Source of the DNA: NORP23 sp050302475
Lineage (GTDB): Bacteria; Pseudomonadota; Alphaproteobacteria; Rhodobacterales; Rhodobacteraceae
Assembly: GCA_050302475.1 (NCBI GenBank)
Contig: JBNLBF010000001.1
Span: forward strand, 124,001 to 188,000
Reading direction: 5' to 3'
Length of the DNA stretch: 64,000 nucleotides
Shown: positions 1 through 7,689 of the stretch, one piece after another
Position numbering within the stretch: position 1 is the stretch's first letter
Layout of the letters: the number at the start of each line of letters is the position of its first letter
Made by a program: the position numbers and the translations under genes
The notes under the pieces: generated by a model
What the model saw: only the letters and a program-made list of their open reading frames with translations
Database searches by the model: none
Told to the model about the DNA's origin: nothing

Positions 1-142
1 ACGGCACACCGCTGACGACAACATCGACGCCCGAAAGATCGCGTGTGTAACGACGGCGCAGGAAGCTGGTCGCGCCGCCATAGGTCATTTCGATATCGCG
101 GCCCATATTGGAGGTCGCACGGAAGGCTTGATCGCCACTCAT
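1..142 (-). CDS. Agmatinase/ureohydrolase-family enzyme, N-terminal fragment (cut by window edge)
   Basis: Only the first 47 codons are present; the gene continues past base 1. The visible N-terminus contains a YGGATSFLRRRYTRDLSGVD segment followed by VVVSGVP. This resembles the start of agmatinase-type ureohydrolases, which hydrolyse agmatine or a related guanidino compound to an amine and urea with a di-manganese centre. The metal-binding Asp/His motifs lie outside the window, so substrate cannot be judged. Its ATG overlaps the stop of the upstream permease gene as ATGA, so it is the last visible gene of the polyamine operon. That context fits release of putrescine from agmatine or a guanidino acid. 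Related guanidinobutyrases are possible. Confidence 0.72.
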   Translation of the reverse strand, partial: MSGDQAFRATSNMGRDIEMTYGGATSFLRRRYTRDLSGVDVVVSGVP

Positions 143-933
143 TTCGGGTGTCTCCGCATAAAGAACCACGTGCCGCTGATGCCGATCGCGACGACGAGGA
201 TGATAAGGGTGGCAAGGGCGTTGATGTCAGGGCTGACACCCAGCTTGACCTTGGAGAAAATGACCATCGGCAGGGTGGACGACCCGGGGCCAGAGACGAA
301 GCTGGCGATGACCAGATCGTCGAGGGATAGCGTGAAGGACAGCAACCAGCCAGAGATCAGCGCGGGGGCGATCATCGGCAGGGTAATGTCAAAAAACACG
401 CGCACCGGACCGGCGCCGAGGTCGGCGGCGGCTTCCTCGATGCTGTCATCCATATCGACAAGGCGGGATTGAACGACGACGGCGACATAGGCCATGCAGA
501 AAGTTATGTGGGCGATGGTAATCGTCAGGATGCCGCGCTGTGCAGGCCATCCCAAGGCCAGCTCCATCGCAACGAATAGTAGCAGCAGTGACAGGCCGGT
601 GATGACTTCGGGCATAACCAGCGGGGCGGTGACCATGCCGGTCAGCAACCCGCGCACACGGACTTTGCCGAAACGCGTCAGCACCATGGCGGCGAGTGTG
701 CCGAGGATGGTCGCGATGGTCGCCGAAAACACGCCGATTTTCAGGCTGATCCAGGCGGCGCCCAGAATCTGGGGATCGCGGAACAGCTCGCCATACCATT
801 TGGTTGTCCAGCCCCCCCAAACCGTCACCAGCTTGCTGTCATTGAACGAATAAATGATCAGCGAGATAATCGGCATGTAGAGGAATAAAAATCCGAGCAA
901 CGCCGTGATGGGGAGGAAATATCCGCGTCTCAT
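139..933 (-). CDS. potI: Putrescine/spermidine ABC transporter permease (PotI/PotC type)
   Basis: A 264-residue inner-membrane permease with about six hydrophobic segments. It begins with a membrane helix after MRRGYFLP and carries the EAA-type loop of binding-protein-dependent permeases near the middle (EEAAADLGAGPVRVFFDITLP), where the ATPase docks. Length fits the PotC/PotI group, which pairs with a PotB/PotH partner. The start overlaps the end of the other permease gene by four bases (ATGA), and its own stop overlaps the agmatinase-family start, so the subunits are probably translationally coupled. Substrate specificity is inferred from the neighbouring gamma-glutamylputrescine synthetase and PotF-like binding protein. 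Confidence 0.9.
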   Translation of the reverse strand: MRRGYFLPITALLGFLFLYMPIISLIIYSFNDSKLVTVWGGWTTKWYGELFRDPQILGAAWISLKIGVFSATIATILGTLAAMVLTRFGKVRVRGLLTGMVTAPLVMPEVITGLSLLLLFVAMELALGWPAQRGILTITIAHITFCMAYVAVVVQSRLVDMDDSIEEAAADLGAGPVRVFFDITLPMIAPALISGWLLSFTLSLDDLVIASFVSGPGSSTLPMVIFSKVKLGVSPDINALATLIILVVAIGISGTWFFMRRHPK

Positions 934-1862
934 GCGTTTTCCTCCACCTTCGTCTGGGCCATACGCAGGAACATAACCGGCACCACAACGGCAATCAGCA
1001 TGGCGATGGCCACGGCGCTGGCGACAGGCCAGTCGCGGTTGTTAAAGAACTCCGTCCATAACACCTTGCCGATCATCAGCGTATCTGGACCACCCAGCAG
1101 TGCGGGGATCACGTATTCGCCGATGACAGGTATGAAAACCAGCATCGATCCGGCGATGATGCCGGGCAGCGACAGCGGTAACGTGATGCGGAAAAATGTC
1201 GAGATCGGACTTGCGCCAAGGTCGGCGGAGGCCTCCAGCAGGGAACCATCCAGTTTCACCAGATTGGCGTATAGCGGCAGGATCATGAAGGGCAGATAGC
1301 AATAGACGATCCCGATATAGACGGCGACGTCCGTCTGCAAAATTATCAACGGCTCGCTGATAATGCCGATTTTCAGCAAGACCGCATTCAGAATACCATT
1401 GGTTTTGACGATTCCGATGATTGCATAGACGCGCAACAGGAATGATGTCCAAAACGGCAGGATAACCAACAGCAATAAAATTGACCGTTTCGGCTCTTCG
1501 CTCCTCGCGATGTAATAGGCAAGCGGATACCCCACCAGCAGGGCAAATACCGTTGAGAAAAACGCAATAACGATAGAGGACCAGTACGCCTTGATATAAA
1601 GGCTGTCCTCCAACAGGTAGGCGTAATTGCTGAGCGTCGCCTTGATCGACCAGCCGTCCGGCCCTTCGACGAACAGTGGTGAATAAGGTGGGCGCGCGAT
1701 CAGCGGTTCTGCGACCGAGATTTTTAACACGACCAAAAACGGGATCAGAAAGAACACCAGCAGCCACAGCGTCGGCACGGCAATCACCAGCCCGCGGCCG
1801 GAAAATCCCAGCTTGCGCAGAAGGCTGGCGGTGCGGCCATTCTGTGTGTCACTAAGGCTCAT
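930..1862 (-). CDS. potH: Putrescine/spermidine ABC transporter permease (PotH/PotB type)
   Basis: A 310-residue permease with a hydrophilic N-terminal stretch, a first membrane helix around residues 25-48, and further helices. The conserved loop EASADLGASPISTFFRITLP provides the contact with the ATPase. It is the larger of the two membrane subunits, as is usual for PotB/PotH. The ATG overlaps the stop of the ATPase gene (ATGA) and its stop overlaps the next permease start. I infer putrescine import from operon content; spermidine or another polyamine cannot be excluded. Confidence 0.9.
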   Translation of the reverse strand: MSLSDTQNGRTASLLRKLGFSGRGLVIAVPTLWLLVFFLIPFLVVLKISVAEPLIARPPYSPLFVEGPDGWSIKATLSNYAYLLEDSLYIKAYWSSIVIAFFSTVFALLVGYPLAYYIARSEEPKRSILLLLVILPFWTSFLLRVYAIIGIVKTNGILNAVLLKIGIISEPLIILQTDVAVYIGIVYCYLPFMILPLYANLVKLDGSLLEASADLGASPISTFFRITLPLSLPGIIAGSMLVFIPVIGEYVIPALLGGPDTLMIGKVLWTEFFNNRDWPVASAVAIAMLIAVVVPVMFLRMAQTKVEENA

Positions 1863-2989
1863 GCCGTTAGCACCACGCCGCTGCCCGGGTTCCAGGATAG
1901 GTAAACTTTTTCATCCCACTTGATCGGCTCGCCCTCGATATCGACGTTGGACATCGTGACTTTGACGGTTTTGCCGGAGGCGATTTTCACACGGTAAATG
2001 GATTGGTTGCCGAGGTAAGCAACCTCCTCCACTATCCCTTCGACGCAATTTGCGGCGCTTGGTTTGTCGCGGGTGATGCTGATCCGTTCGGGCCGGATCG
2101 CCAGCGTCACGGTTTGTTTCGATGACAGCCCGTCGATGGGTTTGGTGATAATCGCCCCCATGTCGGACGATGTAAGCCGCAGTTCGGTGGGCGAGGCGAT
2201 GTCGACTTCCCCATCAAACAGGTTCACGGTTCCGATGAAATCAGCCACAAAGCGTGAATTCGGGCGTTCGTAAATTTCCTGCGGCTCCCCGATCTGCACG
2301 ATTTTGCCTTCGTTCATGACGCCGATCCTCGTCGAAAGCGTCATCGCTTCCTCCTGATCGTGGGTCACAACGATGAAGGTCACGCCTAGGGTTTCCTGAA
2401 TACGGATCAATTCGAACTGGGTTTCCTCGCGCAGTTTTTTATCCAGCGCTCCCAGCGGTTCGTCCAACAGTAACAGCTTCGGCTGTTTGATCAGCGCCCG
2501 CGCCAGCGCTACGCGTTGTTGCTGGCCACCTGATAATTGATGTGGCTTGCGTTTGGCAAAATTGCCAAGCTTCACAAGGTTCAGCATATCGGCGGTACGG
2601 GCGAACGCCTCTTCCTTCGGCACACCTTCGCGCAGCAGACCGTAGGCCACGTTCTTTTCAACCGACATATGCGGGAACAGCGCATAGGACTGGAACATCA
2701 TATTGGTCGGCCGCTCGGAAGCGGGCACGCCGGCCACGTTCTGCCCGTCAATGGTAATCGCTCCTTTTGTCGGGGTTTCAAACCCGGCCAGCATCCGCAG
2801 CAAAGTCGATTTTCCGCAGCCCGATCCGCCCAGAAGGCAGAACAATTCGCCCTTGTAAATATCCAGCGACACGTCATCGACGGCAGCAAAATCGCCGAAA
2901 ATCTTGGTGATATTCTGGATGCGGATAAACGGCTCGGCAGCACCCGAAAGCCATGGTTTTGTATCCGCTGCTATGACGGGTTCGGCCAT
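1859..2989 (-). CDS. potG: Polyamine ABC transporter ATPase (PotG/PotA type)
   Basis: A 376-residue nucleotide-binding subunit. Walker A is GGSGCGKST at residues 54-62, the ABC signature LSGGQQQ at 152-158, and Walker B LLLLDEP at 172-178, followed by the H-loop in VVTHDQEEAMTLS. The C-terminal 120 residues form the TOBE-type regulatory domain of the MalK/PotA family. A GGGGGA ribosome-binding site lies four bases before the ATG. It energises import through the two downstream permeases. A stem-loop sits in the 45 bases between this gene and the binding-protein gene and may lower expression relative to that gene. Confidence 0.92.
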   Translation of the reverse strand: MAEPVIAADTKPWLSGAAEPFIRIQNITKIFGDFAAVDDVSLDIYKGELFCLLGGSGCGKSTLLRMLAGFETPTKGAITIDGQNVAGVPASERPTNMMFQSYALFPHMSVEKNVAYGLLREGVPKEEAFARTADMLNLVKLGNFAKRKPHQLSGGQQQRVALARALIKQPKLLLLDEPLGALDKKLREETQFELIRIQETLGVTFIVVTHDQEEAMTLSTRIGVMNEGKIVQIGEPQEIYERPNSRFVADFIGTVNLFDGEVDIASPTELRLTSSDMGAIITKPIDGLSSKQTVTLAIRPERISITRDKPSAANCVEGIVEEVAYLGNQSIYRVKIASGKTVKVTMSNVDIEGEPIKWDEKVYLSWNPGSGVVLTA

Positions 2990-3004
2990 ATGTCCCCCTG
3001 AATT

Positions 3005-3026
3005 GGCGGGGCTGGAGCGCCCCGCC
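3005..3026 (-). terminator. Stem-loop between potF-like and potG-like genes (possible attenuator)
   Basis: The bases form an 8-bp perfect GC stem (GGCGGGGC pairing with GCCCCGCC) with a six-base loop, in the short gap after the binding-protein stop codon. No T-run follows on the minus strand, so it is more likely a transcript-stabilising or partial-attenuation hairpin than a full terminator. Such hairpins are common after the first, more highly expressed binding-protein gene of ABC operons. Confidence 0.6.
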
Positions 3027-3034
3027 CTTTGACC

Positions 3035-4126
3035 TTACTGGCCGGTTTTGATCTCTGTCCAGAGCCGCGTCACTGTGCGGTCTGTGCGCGCATCATAGAC
3101 TTTTGCGCCCCAAAGATGCTCTTTCGCCGCTTCTGTCGGGAAAATACCGGGGTCGGAGGTGATTTCCTCGTCCACCAGCGGCATGGAGGCGGCGTTCGCA
3201 TTCGCATACCAGACATAGTTGGTGATATCCGCGGTGATCTGCGCATCCATGATAAAGTTGATGAATGTATGCGCATTGTCCGGATGCGGCGCATCCACCG
3301 GGATCGCCATCATGTCAAACCATTGCAGCGCGCCCTCATCCGGGATCACGTAGAGGACATCGACACCATTTTCCGCTTCAGCCGCACGAGCCTGTGCGAT
3401 GAACACGTCACCGGACCAACCGACAGAAACACAAACGTCTCCATTGGCTAGGTCATTGATATATTGGGAGGAATGGAAGTAGCGGATGTAAGGACGAACC
3501 GACATGAGCAACTCCGCCCCGGCCTCAAGGTCTGCGGCATCGGTGGAACGCGGATCGAGCCCAAGATAGTTCATCGCCGCCGGGATCAGCTCTGTCGGAG
3601 CGTCAAGGACGGTGATCCCGCAATCTGCAAGCTTCGCAGCGGTTTCCGGGTTGAACACCAGATCCCACGAGTTCACCTCGTAATCCTCACCCAATCGTTC
3701 GGTGACCATACCCTCATTATAGCCGATGCCGGTGGTGCCCCACATATAGATCGTCGCATATTCATTGCCCGGATCGTAAACGGCGGCGTTCGCCATCAGG
3801 CTCTCATCCATATTGGCGAGGTTCGGCAGTTTGGATTTGTCGAGCGGCTGATACGCCCCGGCAGCTACCTGGCGCTGCAGGAAGTCCGATGTTGGCACAA
3901 CAACATCGTAACCGGAATTTCCGGTCAGCATCTTGGCTTCCAGCACCTCGTTGGAATCATAAACGTCATAGACGACTTTGATCCCGGTCTCGGCCTCGAA
4001 TTTTTCGATTGTGTCTTCGGCGATATAGTCCGACCAGTTGTAAACATTTACGACCTGCTCTTCCTGAGCGGTCGCCTGACTCACGAGAATCGCAAGCATA
4101 CTGGTGGCGGTGATAACTTTTTTCAT
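3035..4126 (-). CDS. potF: Periplasmic putrescine-binding protein (PotF type)
   Basis: About 363 residues with a cleavable signal peptide (MKKVITATSMLAILVSQATA, cut before QEE). The mature protein opens with VVNVYNWSDYI, a hallmark of PotD/PotF polyamine-binding proteins, and has the GTTGIGYN segment typical of this fold. An upstream ATG at 4132 exists, but the AAGGAG sequence lies almost against it. Spacing is about seven bases to the ATG at 4126, so 4126 is chosen. It delivers polyamine to the PotGHI-type transporter encoded next. The gene follows the gamma-glutamylputrescine synthetase gene after 100 bases. Confidence 0.92.
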   Translation of the reverse strand: MKKVITATSMLAILVSQATAQEEQVVNVYNWSDYIAEDTIEKFEAETGIKVVYDVYDSNEVLEAKMLTGNSGYDVVVPTSDFLQRQVAAGAYQPLDKSKLPNLANMDESLMANAAVYDPGNEYATIYMWGTTGIGYNEGMVTERLGEDYEVNSWDLVFNPETAAKLADCGITVLDAPTELIPAAMNYLGLDPRSTDAADLEAGAELLMSVRPYIRYFHSSQYINDLANGDVCVSVGWSGDVFIAQARAAEAENGVDVLYVIPDEGALQWFDMMAIPVDAPHPDNAHTFINFIMDAQITADITNYVWYANANAASMPLVDEEITSDPGIFPTEAAKEHLWGAKVYDARTDRTVTRLWTEIKTGQ

Positions 4127-4226
4127 CGGCATTCTCCTTACTAATAAGCCCGTTACAGCCTTTTGGCAGTCGTGATGTGTAGATTAGAATGCTGCTTTGG
4201 GTATGACCGCAAGGGATTTTTTCGCT

Positions 4227-5576
4227 TCAGACCGTTTCCAAATAGGTGGCGACCTCAAATTCACTCATTCGTGAGGTGAATCCGTTGAATTCCTGCCATT
4301 TCATCAGGCTGTAAACCTCGTGCATCAGGGGCGGGAAAATTCGTTTGGACATGTCCCCGGTTTCAAAAGCTTTTATCGCTTTCCCCCAATGTTCGGGAAG
4401 CTGAGGAAGCTCTGCCGCATAAGCGTCCCCTTCCACAGGATCAACCGGCTGTCGGGCGGTCTCGATCCCGTCGAGCGCCGCCCCCAACACGGCGGCAATC
4501 ACCAGATAGGGGTTGGCATCCGAGCCCGCGACACGATGCTCAATCCTTTTAGCCTCGGGGGGACCGCCGGGAATGCGGACGGCCGCGGTGCGGTTTTCAT
4601 ACCCCCAGCAAATGCCCGTCGGTGCATGGCTACCCGGGGCTAGACGACGATAGGAATTGAGATGCGGCGCAAATATCAAGGAGGTCTCCACCATCCCTTC
4701 CATCAATCCGTTGACGGCATGGAGGAGTCTTGGATCCCCCTCCTCGCTGCCATCGTTAAAAATATTGTTGCCGTCTTTGTCGAGCACACTGAAATGCAAA
4801 TGCAGCCCACTGCCGGCCTGTTCCAGATACGGTTTCGCCATGAACGACGCCGCAAACCCGTGCTTGCGCGCGATCCCTTTAACAAAGCGCTTGAAAAAAG
4901 TCGCATCGTCAGCGGTTTTCAGGGCGTTGGCGGAATGCAGCAGGTTCACCTCGAACTGTCCGGCGCCGCCCTCGCTGATCGCGGCATCAACGCGAATGTC
5001 GTGTGCGGCGCAGGCGGAATAGACATCAGCGAAGAAGCCTTCGAAATGATCGACCATATCCAGCGACATGATCGCATCCCCATCCAGCCGCCGGGCCGTT
5101 AGCGGCGAAATCGGCGTCGATGGGCGTTTTTCCGATTGCCCGATCAGATAGAATTCCAGTTCCAGAGCGGTGACAGGCGTCAGGCCCATTTCGGTGTAAC
5201 GATCCAGAACCCGCGCCAGAACCTGCCTTGGATCAACAGGTGACGGCGAACCGTCTTCCTGCCACATCCAAAGCGGAACCAGCGCGGTTGGATTGGCAAG
5301 CCAGTTGGTCGGAAGAATGCCCCGCCCGGTCGGACGCGCAAACCCGTCGGAATCCCCCGATCCGAAAACCATCGGGTTGTCGGCGACATCCTCGCCCCAA
5401 ATATCCTCGGCGCTGATCGACAACGGCATTCGTATTCCGTCTTGAAGCGTTTTTTCCGCTTGGGCAATCGGCAGACGTTTTCCACGCCAAACGCCGTTTA
5501 AATCGACAACGGCGGCACGGATGCTGGATATATCGGGCTGTTTGTTCAGCCAAAGAAGTGCTTGGTCAGAATTCAT
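4227..5576 (-). CDS. puuA: Gamma-glutamylputrescine synthetase (glutamine synthetase family)
   Basis: A 449-residue member of the glutamine synthetase superfamily. Recognisable motifs are the metal-binding ELEFYL segment, GAGQFEVNLLH, the nucleotide/glutamate loop GSGLHLHFSV, and NRTAAVRIP. The family ligates glutamate to putrescine (or another amine) at the expense of ATP, the first step of the Puu catabolic pathway. Being first in an operon with a PotFGHI-type importer supports putrescine over ammonia as acceptor. An in-frame start at 5624 is possible, but the ATG at 5576 has GGGAG six bases upstream and matches the usual N-terminus, so 5576 is used. Other gamma-glutamyl-amine specificities remain possible. 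Confidence 0.85.
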   Translation of the reverse strand: MNSDQALLWLNKQPDISSIRAAVVDLNGVWRGKRLPIAQAEKTLQDGIRMPLSISAEDIWGEDVADNPMVFGSGDSDGFARPTGRGILPTNWLANPTALVPLWMWQEDGSPSPVDPRQVLARVLDRYTEMGLTPVTALELEFYLIGQSEKRPSTPISPLTARRLDGDAIMSLDMVDHFEGFFADVYSACAAHDIRVDAAISEGGAGQFEVNLLHSANALKTADDATFFKRFVKGIARKHGFAASFMAKPYLEQAGSGLHLHFSVLDKDGNNIFNDGSEEGDPRLLHAVNGLMEGMVETSLIFAPHLNSYRRLAPGSHAPTGICWGYENRTAAVRIPGGPPEAKRIEHRVAGSDANPYLVIAAVLGAALDGIETARQPVDPVEGDAYAAELPQLPEHWGKAIKAFETGDMSKRIFPPLMHEVYSLMKWQEFNGFTSRMSEFEVATYLETV

Positions 5577-5808
5577 CGTTTGCTCCCTGCGTCTCACTTG
5601 TCGCCGGGACAACAAAAAAGTCAATTCGAAAGGCCAACTGATCCGGGCAATCGTTAAACGGACAGGTTTTCGCTATTTGTTCGAATAACACTATAATTTG
5701 GTTAAATATGGCTGATAATTGTTCGTTACTTACAATTAATTTCACGTCGCAAACATCAGATTAACTTTCTATGTCGACATTTTCGGTAGAAATCTGCATA
5801 AAACTCGC

Positions 5809-6870
5809 ATGAGATTTCTGCACTTATTATTCCCTGCGATCCTTTTGATCGCTCACCCCGCCTTCAGTCAGGAGCGCTTTGTCGTTGGGTACTTCAACGA
5901 GTGGCCAATCCCTGCCCATTACGGACGCCAGACAGGCGCATACGACACTGCGTTAGGGCTGGCCGTTGATTGGCGGACATTCACTGATAGTCAAAGCCTG
6001 ATCGAAGCCGTCGCAAACGGAGAAGTGCAGATCGGTCTTTCTGTGGGTGTTACACCGCTGATTGTCGCGGCGTCACGGGGAAGATCGGTAAAAATCATTG
6101 ATATATCTGTAAGTTACCCGGAAATAGAAAACTGTTACTCGCGTGGGCGCCTGGATGTTTCCACGGAGAACCCTGCCCCGATCATGGACGCGGTGATTGG
6201 TTTACCGATAGGTACCAGCATTCATTACAGTTTGAACATGCAGGTGGAGAGTATGGGGCTCGATCCCGATCGGTTGAACATTCAGGATATGACACCTCGA
6301 ACCGCAGTGGCCAAGTTTCTAGATGGATCCATTGATATTGCCTGTGGGTGGGGGCTTTCCCTTGAGCAGCTCGAAGGAGAAGCTGTTCCGTTATTTGACT
6401 ATTCTGCACTTCAAACCTCCGGTGTTCGCATTTTCGACGCCGTGATTACCGAAGATTTCTATGCCCAGGCCAACGCTGATAAAATCGTTAGTTTTCTTGG
6501 GATTATCAATGACATAAACGAAGATGTTCAAACCTATTCTGATCCAATTCTGCCCTATCTCCCTCCTCTCGTCAGCATGAATGCCGAGAGCGCTAGTTCA
6601 CTGCTAAACCTTTTTGAACTTCCTACGCTGGACGAAAAACTCGGCGAGGGCTGGTTAGGCGGAACTGTGCAAGATTACATGCAGAATCTGGGATCGTTCT
6701 ATGCTGAACAAGCGACACTGAATTCTGCACCTGATAACCTGCAAGCGCTTGTTGATACAAGATATTTACAAATGTTACAGGATCAGTTGACCGCCTCGCC
6801 CTTACCGCCAGAGCAAGAGCAAGACAATCCCGATACTGGTCAGCAAGATCCCGAGGCTCTCTCGGAGTGA
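5809..6870 (+). CDS. Orphan taurine/aliphatic-sulfonate-type ABC substrate-binding protein
   Basis: A 353-residue exported protein with a signal peptide (MRFLHLLFPAILLIAHPAFS). The mature part resembles TauA-type binding proteins: a VVGYFNEWPIPAHYGRQTGAY opening, a DWRTF segment and VQIGLSVGVTPLIVAASRG. No permease or ATPase is next to it, so its transporter is elsewhere or it acts as a sensor or scavenger. The last 22 residues are rich in Pro, Glu, Gln and Asp and are encoded entirely by DNA that overlaps, codon for codon on the opposite strand, the last helix of the EamA transporter gene. No clear ribosome-binding site precedes the ATG. Ligand is unknown. Confidence 0.75.
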   Translation: MRFLHLLFPAILLIAHPAFSQERFVVGYFNEWPIPAHYGRQTGAYDTALGLAVDWRTFTDSQSLIEAVANGEVQIGLSVGVTPLIVAASRGRSVKIIDISVSYPEIENCYSRGRLDVSTENPAPIMDAVIGLPIGTSIHYSLNMQVESMGLDPDRLNIQDMTPRTAVAKFLDGSIDIACGWGLSLEQLEGEAVPLFDYSALQTSGVRIFDAVITEDFYAQANADKIVSFLGIINDINEDVQTYSDPILPYLPPLVSMNAESASSLLNLFELPTLDEKLGEGWLGGTVQDYMQNLGSFYAEQATLNSAPDNLQALVDTRYLQMLQDQLTASPLPPEQEQDNPDTGQQDPEALSE

Positions 6871-7686
6871 GGGCTTCTCTCGGAAGAAGACGACCGATAC
6901 GAATATCGTAAATAATATCTCTACCTGACCCAATGCCTTAACGAAGGCCGCGTTTTGCAGGGTCATGGCGACAAACCATCCTAACGACGCGAGACTACCC
7001 GCCAATCCGGCACCTGCTGATATCCGCCAACTGCGGACAACCTTAGTCAATTGGCCGGGTTCTCGCCAGTAAAGCCAAGCACTCGTGATGACGGTCTGAA
7101 AACAAATCACATATGCAAGTGTTGTCGCCGCCCGTATCAGAAAATCGCCCTCGGGCAATGCCAGGGACGCCGCCCGATATCCGACAGCGGCCACCGCAAA
7201 CAGCGTGCCGCTTAACAGACCGACACCGGCCGAGAAATTAAATACTCCACCGCGAAATGCCTGGTGGCTGGTTAAAAGGATTATCCCAACCATAGATATC
7301 AGAATTGCGGAAAATGCAGCAAGGCCAATACCGTCACCCAACACCACCGCGCCAAAGATAACAGCTTGTAATACCTCAGTTTTTGAAAAAGCTGTTCCAA
7401 CCGCAAAGTTTCGTAAACCGAATGAATATAACAGCAGTGCGGTGCCAAGTATTTGGCTGATTCCACCGATGATCATGTAGATAAGGAACGCCATATTTGG
7501 CGCGGGGACGGAGTATCCATTGATGGATAGTCCCAACAGGATCATTAAAGCCACGGGGAACCCGAAGAGGAATCGAGAAAGCGTTGCACCACTATTTGAC
7601 AGCTGCGATTTCAGATGTTTTTGGAGTGACGAACGGATATTCTGCAGCACCGCGGCCGCAATCGTTACGGGTATCCAAAGCTCCAC
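6802..7686 (-). CDS. EamA-family (DMT superfamily) transporter
   Basis: A 294-residue protein with ten predicted membrane helices arranged as two five-helix halves, as in EamA/RhaT drug-metabolite transporters. The substrate is unknown; members export amino acids, metabolites or drugs. The start is GTG, three bases after the parC stop codon, so it is probably cotranscribed with parC. Its final 22 codons, encoding the last helix ending LLLLWR, overlap the convergent binding-protein gene by 69 bases. Confidence 0.85.
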   Translation of the reverse strand: MELWIPVTIAAAVLQNIRSSLQKHLKSQLSNSGATLSRFLFGFPVALMILLGLSINGYSVPAPNMAFLIYMIIGGISQILGTALLLYSFGLRNFAVGTAFSKTEVLQAVIFGAVVLGDGIGLAAFSAILISMVGIILLTSHQAFRGGVFNFSAGVGLLSGTLFAVAAVGYRAASLALPEGDFLIRAATTLAYVICFQTVITSAWLYWREPGQLTKVVRSWRISAGAGLAGSLASLGWFVAMTLQNAAFVKALGQVEILFTIFVSVVFFREKPSLRESLGILLTSIGIVLLLLWR

Positions 7687-7689
7687 AGC

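Noticed and set aside
5625..5808. Possible PuuR-like operators in the AT-rich gap before the polyamine operon
   Set aside because: Several short inverted repeats such as TGTTCGAATAACA are visible, but none is long or repeated enough to claim.
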